This document shows positions 11,691-23,900 of a stretch of DNA of 64,000 bases, in pieces. The first letter of the stretch is position 1; each line of letters opens with the position of its first letter. The notes under the pieces are model-generated. The model was not told where the DNA came from, ran no database searches, and saw nothing but the letters and a program-made list of their open reading frames with translations. The DNA comes from Diadema setosum (taxonomy: Eukaryota > Echinodermata > Echinoidea > Diadematoida > Diadematidae), in assembly GCA_033980235.1 (NCBI GenBank), contig CM067062.1, positions 15,465,801-15,529,800 of the forward strand, in the 5' to 3' direction. The position numbers and the translations under genes are program-made.

Positions 11691-13795
11691 CACCTTATTT
11701 TCACCTTATTCTGTTTTAACGTACTAATGTACAAGGTGAGGGAGGTGTACTTCCCTGCTTGTACTTAGAACTGTTTTCTACAACCTTGGTATATTCTTCC
11801 TCACGCAATGTTAACTTTACAATGATTGTAAGCCATTTCCGGCATAGCTCTTTGGATTACCTCATTTTCTTCCTTCTTAGTCTTTCTGACCCCTTTCCTT
11901 AGCTCATTTCCCCGCTACATTCAAATGTCATCAAGCACAGACGTACACAGACAGGCACACACACTTGCATTTATAGGATGGTACATAAACATGTCTACAC
12001 ATACTCAAACACACAGGCACAACATTATACACATTCCCCAAAAATACACCATCAGGACAATTCACGCATACCTCAACGGATTTTTTTTCTTATTTTTTTA
12101 ATCCACGTTTCCAAGTTAATGAACCATTAGATATAAAGTCTCCATTAGTAATTTTGTGATTTTTTTTTGGCGAATTTTGTCATTTTATGTTACCAGATCT
12201 ATGTAGAGAAGATTATTTAATTTGTGATTCATGGTTTTGAAATAGCTTTTGGTTTATTCATGTGTGCGTATGTAACAAAATCCTGATGTACAATATTGTG
12301 AGTATAGAAGATTATTTAAGATTTTGTTAAGATTATTTAACTCACATTAACACATTCTTTACACCCACAAAAACACACACATACACACACAAGCACACCC
12401 ACACAAAACACCCCCGTACATCTACATGCATGGTCACAATGGGTTATGTGTGTACATGCAATTCTGTAGGCTGTTACAGTACAGTTCGTACATCAGCAGT
12501 ATATAAATTTTTCATTTATTTCACTTTCAGAAAAATAAAGTTTCTACTATAGTTATCAGCCTGATTGCCTTTTTAGATCAGATCTGGGTCCAAGTTTGCA
12601 AGGAAAAGGACATCACAATGTCAGATAAGTGACGTTGATTTAGCCCAAAGTTATTCAATGAAAACCATGCATTTATTCTCCCTTACATCTACAAAATCAC
12701 TTATCTCTTTAATCTTGATAATCTACATGATCTACAATGGTATAAAAGCGTGTTTTAACATACATTATGGAAAGCGCGCTAGAAAAAAAAAATATTATTA
12801 TTATTATTATTATTTCAGTTTCGATCATGTCGATGTATACGATGTATACAAATAACCATTTGTTATAAATAAGAAAGAAATCGTGGTAATTACATCCATG
12901 AAAACTTTGGCGACAATTTACTTACAAATGTCATAAAACGACACGCTGTAAAATCTCATAAGTTTTATAATGGTTGTCCTTCACTTGAATTCATTCTGGG
13001 TCTTTTTCTTTCCTTAAATGTAGAGTCATGAAAAATCTCCTTAACCTAACACATCTATTTTAAAACGCAAAGGGTAATGTTTCTTATCCCTCCAATATTC
13101 TTCTCCTATTTTATTGTCCTTTTCCCTCTCACAGATGTAGATGAAGTGATATATTTTTTCCACATGAGATTATGCAATATTGAATATCGCGACTATTATT
13201 TTTTCCCTGTCTGAATACAATGTCATGCTTTACATTATTCGAAACGAAGATTACTTTACAAACTTGAACAATACTTTATGAACACTTGAAAAAATCAAGC
13301 ACTTGCTTATACATATTACAAAACTCATGTTCTACTCTACATTGTCACACTTTCTTACAATTTAGCACATTATTTTGTCACTGAGAGTATTGTCATATTT
13401 GTACTTACCAATTTAGTATTATTTGAGCGATGTTAATATTCTTTCGGTATAATTCTTTTTACAAAATGAGAGTATGAGCATGCATCGAAAATGCATCTCT
13501 TAAGGAGACATACAAGCATTCGATATGGGGGATAAACCTGAATTTTTGACATTATTACTATTTTACCTTAGACGTGTTTTGCTTTCCCTTGGAATACTCT
13601 TAAACCTGCTTCCATTCCTTTATAAATCCTTTTCATTCCTTTATCAGCTGTTTATATTTTCCCGAGCTATAATAAAAAAAAATAAAGTAATTGTGAAAAT
13701 GAAGTGTAATGATTGGGGAAAATAGATACGACACATCCATTACACGTATAACCATTTCCTAAGCTATGGACCTGTATTTGTATAGCAATCAATCA

Positions 13796-13801
13796 TTTAT
13801 T
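13796..13801 (-). promoter_or_regulatory. Candidate poly(A) signal of MIF-3
   Basis: AATAAA on the minus strand, about 55 bp past the MIF-3 stop. Confidence 0.5.
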
Positions 13802-13855
13802 TTCAGAATTTTTTTTCGTCCAGAAAGGTGGATGTCCATTCCATCGTACAGTCTG

Positions 13856-13940
13856 CTAGACTGGCTCTTTGAAGAATGCAAACGTTGTGTTGTTCCATCC
13901 TGCGTCTTGGGCGGCAAGGTCCTTGAAAACAACAACGATT
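13856..13940 (-). CDS. MIF: MIF-3 exon 3
   Basis: Acceptor CAG is at 13943-13941. One base completes Arg (AG|A), then IVVVFKDLAAQDAGWNNTTF plus AFFKEPV and a TAG stop at 13858-13856. GWNNTTF matches the human C-terminus GWNNSTF closely. Confidence 0.92.
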
Positions 13941-16900
13941 CTGTAATTGGAAGATGGATTCATAAACTATTTTATCCTAGCATTAAAGGGACTGTACAGT
14001 ACTGGTTGAGGTGAGGATTCAGGTTTATTTTTTTTTTTCGTGAGATAATGAGAAACCGCTTATGGAATATGAAAGAACATGTAATTTCAAGAAGGATTTA
14101 ACGTTTATTTGATGAAAATTGGCCTTGAAATGGCTGAAACATCCAAAATAGCAGTCCTAATAAAATTGACAGGCCACGACTTTTATTAGGATCTTTTTGT
14201 TTTTCCTTGTTTTAAGATATCTCAGTCATTTCAAAATCGATTTTCATCAAACAAACTTTTGATCCCCCTTAGAATTGTATGCTCTTTCACATTTCAAAGA
14301 GTGGTTTCTAAATATCTCGCAAGATGTTGAATCCTCACCGCAACCAGTACTGTACAGTCCCTAGTTACAGAAAGAAAGCTGTACGCATAAGATATTAAAA
14401 AACAAAAACAAAAACGAAGAGACGGCATAGCAAACAAAACACCTAAAGGTTAAACAAAAGGCCAAAAATTGACCAAACAAACAAAACGCAAAGAATTATA
14501 CGAAGAATTATATCTTTCCTTTTTTTTTTAGTCTGCATAAGTATACAGATCAAGAGGAGCAATACCAGATCAGAGACCTGTTTCATAAAGATTCATGCTA
14601 AGATTGATCGTAAGATTAATGCAATGTAGAAAAGTCACGCTCTATCTGCTGAAAACTTGTGCTAGAAATCAAGCTTAAGTATATAGCTTTATGAAACAGA
14701 CTTACATTGATCTTACCTTCGATTCACCGAGTTACTGTTGATAATCCGGTTACAGCTCGTTATTCCGAAGGTTCGTTATTCCGAAGGCTCTTTATTCCTA
14801 AGATTCATTATTCCGAAGGTTCATTGTTCCGAATTTCATTTTCGGATTAACCGATCTTCGGAATAACGAACCTTCGGAATAACGCCACAAATTTTCGGAT
14901 TAACGAACCCCTTTTCATTTTCGGATTAACGAACCTCTAGGCATAGGGAATTTGCGTGTTTCGGATTAACGACCCTTCGGAACAACGAACCTTCGGAATA
15001 GCGAACCTTCGGAATAACGAACAGCACCCGATAATCCGACCGTATAAAATCCATAACAAATCCCATTTGCATGCCTTAAATGAAGAGTTGTATAAATACA
15101 GTGGTATGTTGAAGAGAGTATCATTTTAGAAACTCCCATAAAAGTATTGAAAGTGGAAGGAAACAGTTAGTACATTTTTATTGACCGTTAGATTTTGAAT
15201 TGAATTTTTTTTTCGGGGCTCAAGGTAAATTCCAGTACATTACTAGGCTACCTTTGCAGACCCATGCACTGCATGTGTGTCCATCATGTATATTTTGTGA
15301 AGAAAGTTCATCAAAACTTACAAACATTTCTATATACATTCTTGTCACACACTCTGTATGTTATTACATCAGCTCTTATACTTTTAGATTTGTGTTTATA
15401 GATAAAAGATACAGAAGACTGCAACTAAAAGGCTTATGTGTGGCTGACACACAGAACTATACGTAGTTGAGTTTTGTGCATTATTCAAATTGTAGATAAC
15501 TGTTGACTTCCAAATTTCTCAGCAGTGGCCTAAACAAATCCCCTGAGGTTCATATTTAATGTTTTGCTGCATTTTGGGAGGTCTGTAAAAGGTATCCCCT
15601 ACCTTTAATGAAACTGGCCCTTGACGTGCCTGATGTAAGAATGGGTTGACCTCACGAAAAGCCAATTTAAACCATAGAACTATAGAGTCAGATGACAGTG
15701 TATGGCCATCTTCGCCAACCATGATATATATACATGCTGCGTCTTGAAATCTTTTTAAAGTTGAAGACTGAAGTTATAGTTATTTATCATGAAGAGTTAG
15801 ACAAGTCAGTCATGAAACTCCTATATATAGACGTTTCAATAGCTTATGGCAGGCTTCCGCCATGCTGACTGACGATCAATACTCACCCAAAATTTCGATT
15901 CATCATTTCTTTTAAAGGAATTAGGTGATAATCAGAGTGTGTGCAGGGACATAACTTCTACCAATACTCACTGCAGACAGAAATCGATACTTTGTGAATC
16001 GCAAGTCGACGAAGCAAAAGCCATGGACTGATTAATTACGGCGTGCTATCTTAAGAAAGAACCTTGCTTACCTATCAGGTTTTATTCCAATCTTCGCCAA
16101 CTCAGCTGTGATGACTTGAGTAAGAACCTTGTTTTCTTCCACGCCTAGGTTTCCAATGCATGTCAAGTCCACCTTTGCGAGTGGTTCTCCGGACCCTCCG
16201 AACATCATAATTTGATTAGGGAGCAAATGGACCATGATAAACTATGTTAGAAAAGAAAGAAAGAAAGATTTTCAGTTAAAAAAGAACTCCTTCTTCTGTT
16301 CCACATGAACACGAAGAAATAATGACCATAAGTGCCATCATAAATATGATCCAAATTGGTTCAATATAACCATTCATTATTAAACTTCAAGTAAAATTCT
16401 GAATAATGAATAATATAAAGTCATTACTGTCATTATAAGCAGTCCCATCATCCTCATCCGCATTGCCATTTATGCCTTTTAATGACACATAATAGCCATC
16501 GTTTGTAATGCAGGTATAGATATATCTTTCGGTGAAGAAGAATATGTTTCTGTCATGAACGAAGCTCGATAATCCCAATGTTAGATCGATCACTTATTAT
16601 TTTCTGTTATTCTCTCATTTTGAATAAGAGGATAGCAGAAAATAGAATGTGATCGATATAACATTGGGCTTGCCCTTGCTTTCTCCCTCCATTTTCTTCA
16701 AAGGCATAATAAACTGATGAAGGCTTATACGATATAGTCGGGACAACGGATATATTGTCCGTAGAGCGTAATTTAATGTTGTGATGTGTTTTCGAAATAA
16801 GCTCTCCAGATCACTTTGGTTATGCCACAGACGCTTTTCGGTGTTTTTAGAATTCGTTCCGAGAAAATGCTGATGCTGATGCATGGTGAAACTTCATTGT

Positions 16901-19900
16901 ACAAGTGATCGTATAACGGATCCACATGCACTATGCATGTAAATCAATCATCAGATGAATTATCATGCTTTCACCAAATATGAAGCGTCGCTCGTCAATG
17001 CAAGAAGAAATTGCAAACAACTACTTTAGTGGAGCGGCATAGCCGAACAATTGTGCATTTTGTGATAAAAGCACCAAATTTCGTACACTGGTTGACAATC
17101 ACATTCAGATTAAATTTAGATATTGGGCCATTGTAAACAGCGCCCTCAACGGCCATGGCAGCCATTTTTCAAAATGGCTGCCATAAATGCCATGTTTTCG
17201 TAAAATTTGCTAATTTAGTAGAGAATAGTCAATAAGATTTTGGCTAGAAATGGAAAAGTACATTCAAAATAAATCTAGATATTGGGCCATCGGAAGTAGT
17301 GCCCTCAACGGCCATGGCAGCCATTTTTCAAAATGGCCACCATATATGTCATTTTTTCAAAATATTTGCTAACTTCAGAAATGAAAGCCAGTAAGATTTT
17401 GCAAACAAGTGGGAAACTACATTCAAAATGAATTTAAATATTTGGCCATTGTTAACTGCGCCCTCAACGCCCATGACAGCCATTTTTCAAAATGGCTGTC
17501 TAATGTGCCACTTCTTCGATGATTTTGCAAATTTCAGAAGGGAAAAGTTAGTAAGCTTTTGCCCATAAATGTTAATACATTCAAAATTAATTTAGATATT
17601 GGGCCATTGTAAATTGCGCCCTCAACGGCCATGGTAGCCATTTTTCAAAATGACCGCCATGAATGTAATTTTTGTTAAAAAATGCATTAATTTCAGAAGG
17701 GAAAGCCATTTTTTTCTTTTTTTTTTTTTGTTGCAAACAAGCGGGAAATTGCATCCAAAATAAATCCAAAATAAATAAAGATATTGGGCAATTGAAAATT
17801 GCGCTCTCAATGGCTATGGCAGCCATTTTTTTTTTTTTTTAAATGGGCACCATAAGTGCCACTTTTTCATTAGGAATTTCATTTTCAAAAGGAAAAGTCA
17901 ATGAAATTTTGGTTATAAGTGGGGAATGACATTTAAAATAAATTTCTATATTGGTCCATCAGAAATTGAGCCCTCAACGGTCATGGCAGCCATTTTTCAA
18001 AATGGCCGCCATAAATGCTATACTTTCGAAAAGATTTACTAAAATTAGAAAGGAAAGGCAATGAGATTTTGCAAACAGGTGGGAAATTACATTCAAAAGT
18101 AAACTTATTGGGCCATTGCAAATTGCCCCCTCAACGGCCATTCCAGCCATTTTTCAAAATAGCCACCATGAATGTCTTTTTTTTTTCGTAAAGTGTTGCA
18201 GACGTCAATCACAATTTCTACGAAGGTGCAAAATTACATTCAAACTGAATTTGATGATAGGCCATCCAAAAGTGCACCCTCAACAGCCATAGCAGCCAAG
18301 TTCAAAACAGCTGCCATGGATGATCTCCCCCCCTTTTTTTTTGCAAAAAAAAAAAATGCTTATGTCAGAAGGAAAAGTCAATAAGACTTTGCAGACAAGT
18401 TGAAAATTATGCTAAAAAATGAATTTAAGTATAAGGTCTTCTTAGAAGGCGCCCTCTTTTTGGAAAGATTACTAATGGCACCATCAACGAGCATGGCAGC
18501 CATTTTCCAAATGGCCACTATAGATGCTATCTATTTCTTGAAAATATGATAATGCCAGAAGAAAACAATAAAATTTCTTGTGCAAATTGACAAAGGACAT
18601 TCAAATAAATTTGAATATGATTTTAAATGAAGATATTGAGCCACCATATAAACATCGTCCCCAGCTCTCTGTCAAAATGGCTTCCAGACATTCCTTTTTT
18701 TTATTTGCTTATTCCAGAAGAGGAAAGCAATAGAATACTGCTAAACAGCCATTATATCTAATGCAATCTGGTGTTCAAAGAAAGTTATATTTTAAAAAAC
18801 GGTTTCATTGATGGGTTAGTTCTAAATTCATGTTTTCAGTAAAGTTCTAATTGCAGTATTTCGCGTGTGACGGCTAACAGTATGGATATCAAAGGTATGT
18901 GTTTTTATGGAAGCATAGCAAGTAAATTAACTTTTTTTCGTACAATGAAAGGCCATTTTTTTCGTATCTGTCTTAAGAATATTTAGGAAGTTACATTTTA
19001 GAATAGATACACGTCATATTGTCCCATATATTCAATGATATGGTGTTACTGTCAAAGTTAATACATGGCGTCATTATCCCTACATATTCATATTACTCTT
19101 TTTCTGAAATTTTTCATGTTTGCCACCTAAAATATGTATTCATCATTGGTGAGATATACTCGCGAAGCATTTGCCTTGTTTAATTTAGTTGTTCCTCAAA
19201 TGATTTCTTTAACACCATATTTCAGATTATATAATGTCTCGTGAGTATTCTACTGTCTTCTCCTTCTGAAGTTAAGCAGATTTTTAAGACAAAAAAAGAA
19301 GAGGAGTGTGTTGTAGCCATTTTGACAAACAGCTGAAATAGCCATTGAGAACACAGCTTATGATTACTCAATGTCTAAACTTCTTTGTATGTAATTGTCA
19401 ACTTGCGCAAAAAAAAAAAAAAAATTATTGTCTTCTTCCGGCATTAGGACATCTTCATAAAAGAAAAATGGCATCTATAACAGCCATTTTGAAAAATGGC
19501 TGCAATTACCGTTATTAGCAATTTTCTTCTTCTTGAAATTTTTGCGAAGGAACAATATCTAAGGTTAATGCAATCTAGATATTATATTGTTTGATTTTAA
19601 ACATTATTTTCAATAATTCTATGTACACATTTGATGACTTTTCTTTCTAAAAATACCATTTTTTAAAACCAAATGATTATGACAATGGCAGCCATTTTGG
19701 AATATGGCGGCCATGGCCGTTGAGAGCAGTATTATGATAATCTAATACAAATATTTATTTCAAATATAATTGTCAAATTGTGTGTAAAATCTTATTGACT
19801 TTTCCTTTTGGAATTAGTAAATTCAGAGAAAAAGGTGGTATTTATGGCAGCCAATTTCAAACATGGCCGCCATTGGCATTGAGGGCGCAATTTGCGATGG

Positions 19901-20944
19901 GCCAACATCTTAATCTATTTTGAATTTTATTTCCCACTCATTTGCAAAATCTTGTTGATTTTCCCTTCTGAAATTTTTAATTTTTTGCAAAGAATTGCAT
20001 TTATGGAGACCATTTTGAAAAAAAAAAATGGCTGTCATGACTATTAGGGGGCGCAATTTGCGATGGCCCAATATCTAAATTTATTTTAGATGTTATATCC
20101 CACTCGTTTGCAAAATCTTATTGATTTTTCCTTCTGAAATTTGTAAAATTTTATGAAAACTGGCATTTATGGCGGCCATTTTGAAAAATTGGCTGCCATG
20201 GCGGTTGAGGGCGCTATTTACGATGGCCCAATATCTGAATTTACTTTGAATGATATTTCCGACACGGTTGCAAAATCTTATTGATTTTCTCTTCTGAAAT
20301 TTGTACATTTTTACGAAAAAGGGCATTTTTGGCGGCCATTTTGAAAAACTGCCTGCCATGGCCGTTGAGGGCGCAATTTGCGATGGCCCAATATCTTGAT
20401 TTATTTTGAATGTTATTTCCCACTCGTGTGCAAAAAAATACTGATTTTTCCTTCTGAAATTTTTAATTTTTTGCGAAAAATGACATTTATAGCGGCCATT
20501 TTGGAAAATGGCTGCCATGGCCGTTGAGGGCGCAATTTGCGGTGGCCCAATATCTAATTTATTTTGAATGTTATTTCCCACTCGTTTGCAAAATCATATT
20601 GATTTTCCCTTCTGAAATTTAAATTTTTTTACGAAAAATGGCATTTATGGCGGCCATTTTGAAAAATGGCTGCCATGGCCGCTGAGGGCGGTATTCATGA
20701 TGGCCCAATATCTGAATTTACTTGAATTGTCATTGTCAACATGTGTACGAAATTTGGTGCTTTTATCATAAAATGCACAATTCCTCTAATTTTTCAAGCT
20801 ATGCCGCTCCACTACTTATCAAATTATCATTTGTACCTTTTCTGGCTTTCCAATTGCCTTCTGGAACGCCGATGACAGATTCGCTTGGAAGTCACTTGGG
20901 ATGTCGACATCTTTTACATTGGTAGACACGTGTAAAATGGGCAT
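13856..20944 (-). CDS. MIF: MIF-3: divergent macrophage migration inhibitory factor paralog, complete
   Basis: Coding exons are 20944-20837, 16241-16072 and 13940-13856 on the minus strand, giving 120 residues. Met-Pro, the Lys of AIGKP and the Ile of TCIG are kept. Exon 3 begins IVVVF, so the residue aligned with human Tyr95 is Val. The CxxC region is LAKV, with both Cys lost. The C-terminal GWNNTTF restores the Trp missing from MIF-1 and MIF-2, and a FFKEPV tail makes the protein about five residues longer. Intron 1 is 4.6 kb because of a 3.8-kb foldback element; intron 2 is 2.1 kb with three MITEs. The frame is open and all splice sites are GT-AG, so it is probably functional. It may have changed substrate or receptor preference; that is inference. 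Confidence 0.93.
13988..14361. mobile_element. Palindromic MITE with GGGACTGTACAGTACTGG termini (MIF-3 intron 2)
   Basis: The left end GGGACTGTACAGTACTGG and the right end are perfect inverted copies, extended by GTTGAGGTGAGGATTC (left) and GAATCCTCACCGCAAC (right). The inner arms carry GATGAAAATTGG and CGATTTTCATC. It sits 45 bp from the MIF-3 exon 3 acceptor. Confidence 0.85.
14578..14699. mobile_element. Small MITE with CTGTTTCATAAAG termini
   Basis: About 122 bp bounded by CTGTTTCATAAAG and its inverse CTTTATGAAACAG, with AT-rich internal palindromic character. Confidence 0.7.
14748..15029. mobile_element. TTCGGAATAACGAACC-type MITE, copy 2, with 8-bp TSD
   Basis: A 282-bp element flanked by perfect GATAATCC duplications (14740-14747 and 15030-15037). 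An 8-bp target site is typical of the hAT superfamily. Internal sequence is the same repeated TTCGGAATAACGAACC unit as copy 1. No coding capacity. Confidence 0.9.
16072..16241 (-). CDS. MIF: MIF-3 exon 2
   Basis: The acceptor is CATAG (AG at 16243-16242). The exon encodes FIMVHLLPNQIMMFGGSGEP through IGIKPD plus AG of a split Arg codon. The donor is GTAAGC. The usual Tyr at the start of this exon is Phe. Confidence 0.93.
17107..18620 (+). repeat. Left-arm tandem array of the foldback element (about 9 units)
   Basis: Units of about 155-170 bp contain CCCTCAACGGCCATGGCAGCC, a CAAAATGGCCGCCAT-like motif, a T-run and CAGAAGGGAAAGTCAATAAG. Divergence rises towards the centre of the element. Confidence 0.85.
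19470..20735 (-). repeat. Right-arm tandem array of the foldback element (about 8 units)
   Basis: Same unit as the left arm in reverse orientation: GGCGGCCATTTTGAAAAATG, GGCCGTTGAGGGCGCAATTT, GATGGCCCAATATCT. The outermost units are best preserved. Confidence 0.85.
20837..20944 (-). CDS. MIF: MIF-3 exon 1
   Basis: The 108 bases encode MPILHVSTNVKDVDIP through AIGKPEK, phase 0. The donor is GTACAA, weaker than in the other two copies. The foldback element in the intron ends only 22 bp beyond the donor GT. Confidence 0.93.
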
Positions 20945-23900
20945 TTTGCATGTTTACAACCACTTTCCAACGAACACTAGATACCGGAAACAGCACGTCG
21001 TAAAGATACAATGGCTTCAGTGCAGTTTGCTTTCGGCAGCTAACTTTGGTTAGGTGCCCTGCCAACATGTGTCACTTACGTCAATTTTGTGCCCGGTCAT
21101 ATATACTTGCCTTCAGGCGCAAATATCTATCATTTGGTAAGAGGTCACATTTCAATTGCCTATTAGAGGCAAAGTCCATACAATCATTCTTCTGCAATAA
21201 CTTATGTGAAAACAGTCAAACATTTTCGATTTCACTAGTGCTCGATAGGTTGCGCAGTATAATAATACACAAACTTAAAGAGTGGCAATCCGTCGAAGGA
21301 AAAATAAAACGATTACATACGTTATTGTATATGTGACTTTGCAGTTTGAAATATTGAAAATGGTTTACCTCTATGTGAAGTGCATTTTTCCACCTATGTG
21401 TCCTACCCCATACATTATCACAGTAAACATGCCATAGATAGTTCACCTTCATATCAGATTTTGATATAATAAGATGTGCCCATACTACAGTGTACTAGTT
21501 TGCACAATCACTCTCGAGTCAAATAACAGGTTTTTGTGTGTTTTCTTCTTGAAACGGAAAGAGAGAAAACAAAATATCTGGGCGTTGTTTGATAGAAACT
21601 TGTGAGGAGACCATGATAATCACTACATCTTCAAATACCCTTCCAATCCTCCCTACCCGATACCACCTGATACTAAGTGGAGTGGGGTTACAGTTCTTTA
21701 TTCCGGAGGTTCGTTATTTCGAAGGTTGGTAATTCTGAGAATGGAATAATGTTCGTTATTGTGGAGGTTCGCCATTTTATATCCGACAATGAAATAAGGT
21801 AATAAGACAATGAAGAGCGTTGGGAGTATGCACCGAATGTGACATTAATGTGCAGTTTAGAATTTGTGCTACGTCATATTTGTCGCGGGCAAATATTATC
21901 ATTTGGTATCTGCTAGGGCAAATATCACTTTAGTCGGGTACCATGTTGTTGACCTATATATAAATAAACCAGTATTTGTATGTGATACTGCTGACTAAAG
22001 TAAATAGTTCATTGCGTGCTATCGAAAATCTTTTATAACTGTTGCTAACGCATGATATTTTCTTGAAAAAAATTCAAGCAAACAATGACTGTACATGATA
22101 TTCATAGTTCTTATCATCTCCTCTGTAAACACGTTTCAAATAAATAGTCAAATTGACTTCAGCAAGAAGAGTAGAACAATGATATGTGCATTTGTTCATA
22201 CAGTTATCTATCTCTGGCTACTCTTGCAAATTGATACAGTGACACCGAACACAGTCAAATTTGCACGTGAGATATAAGGTAAAAGATATGCATGAAAATA
22301 TTGTACAATCATCTTTTCATTACAATAATTGTGACTATTAATTGGCTCTTCTTTTACAAAGTCATCACCGCAAAACAGTAATATCTTCTTTTATATATTT
22401 TATATCTATAGAAAAAAAAAAACCCAAAGAAGAATGAGAAATTAGAGTGCAAGGAAGTGGAGCATTTTTGGAGGGTATGACAGTTACATCTCGAAAAGAA
22501 TGTCAGTTTTTTAATTCCCTAGCTTTTTTTTTTCCGGGCTAAATTCGTTTGTATCCACTCCGTCTATTAAAGTCAAGAAATACATGGAGATAATCATTAC
22601 CTTGCGAAGCTGCAAGACCCCAGCCAACCTTGTAATATCCACATATATCATGTCAGTTTAACTCAGTTCAGTGTAATTCAATTCAGTTAAAATCTTATAT
22701 TCAATTTCGGTGTGAACATGGCATACACTTCACTCATTGTTGTTGCTGTTGTTGTTTGTGTAGCAAAGGAATACTGTGTGACTGTAGACGATATTGTGAG
22801 ATGCACTTGACAGGTTACTGACAAAACGTAGCAAAATATTGTAATACAAAAAAGAGAAATGTAATAAAAAACAAGTTTAAACGACATGTTATGTACTAGA
22901 ATGGAGGGACCCACCGAAAAGACAAATAATATGTTGGCACCTCTGGAGAAAGAAAAAAAAAAATAGTCAAAAAGAATAATTTGGAAGCTGCAGACAAGAA
23001 TGACAAGCCAGGTATATGACAACAGACGATTGTTTGGAGAGGGCGCTATTATCATATTGGTAAAGGCTTCACCTGGGGCATGTTTCACAAAACTTGTCAT
23101 CAGTGACAAGATGTCACAGATGTGACAAGCTACGGAAATCTTTGCAGCTGATTGGCTGAGAGCAAATTTGTCATAGAAATGTGGCAGTTGTCACTAATGA
23201 CAAGTTTTATGAAACGCCCCCCTGAACCATCCATTTTCTCAGTATAATAAAATCAGCAACAGGCCCGATTCTCAAAGGACAAGTTCTCCATGAAACAATT
23301 ATGTGTGAATTGAATGAATGCAGCAGTATGAGTAGAACACATCTGTGAAAGTTTGAGGAAAATATGAAATATGACAATCCGCTCAAAAGTTATGCAGTTT
23401 TGAAATTTCAGTGCCGCCACCGCTAGACGAGATGACTAATACAATTTGTGATGTCACCTGCGTAGAACTATATTTATTGTGAAGTTTTTTGTTTTGTTTT
23501 TATTTCGCGAAGGTATCAAGCCGCGATTTCTATTTTCTTTTCTTTTTTTTTTTTTTTGGTTTTTCAGAGTGTGATGAGTCAACACGAACTTTTTTTAGAC
23601 TCTCAAAGTTAAGATTTATGGTAAAAGTCGTCTAAAGCTACAGGCTAAGGATATTTGGGGATATGAGCTTGCGAATGATATCGAAATTTTCATGAGCCCT
23701 GGGAAACTTTGAACTTCCACGTTTTGTTTGTTGTAGTTGATTTTTATTTTAGGTACAATATTATGATTGATGGAGCCTTCACAATCCTGCATGTTTAAAT
23801 TCACTCCAGTTATCAAAACCACCTTAAATCATTTGGAATAGCACTCGGCCACTCTTGTTCATAAAAAAAAAGATAATTGACAATACAAAGCAAATGGTAT

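Larger units (their letters stand above)
9799..13855. other. Intergenic between MIF-2 and MIF-3
   Basis: No gene found. It holds a copy of the 34.5-kb palindromic family (about 10975-11295), a decayed TTCGGAATAACG-type sequence (about 11395-11690), CA-rich stretches near 11940 and 12361, and an AAAGCGCGCTAG-(ATT)n tail at about 12770-12817 of the sort left by LINE 3' ends. Confidence 0.6.
17029..20812. mobile_element. 3.8-kb foldback element inside MIF-3 intron 1
   Basis: The outer ends GTGGAGCGGCATAGC and its inverse are followed on both sides by matching GCACCAAATTTCGTACA and GATATTGGGCCAT. Each arm is then a tandem array of diverged units of about 160 bp containing CCATGGCAGCCATTTTTCAA, in opposite orientation in the two arms, with a non-repeated centre at about 18.7-19.4 kb. 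Flanks TACTTTA and TACTTAT may be an imperfect target duplication. The layout resembles foldback (TU-like) transposons described from sea urchins, but the unit length differs from those I know. No transposase is seen. Confidence 0.88.

Noticed and set aside
20093..20581. 162-codon open frame on the minus strand
   Set aside because: It runs through three tandem units of the foldback right arm, so the peptide repeats itself; no start or splice context.
17107..20735. CRISPR-like array
   Set aside because: Units are about 160 bp, diverged and inverted between arms, in animal DNA; this is a foldback transposon.
22687..23109. 140-codon open frame on the minus strand
   Set aside because: Hydrophobic and AT-driven, overlaps a MITE, no recognisable domain or splice signals.
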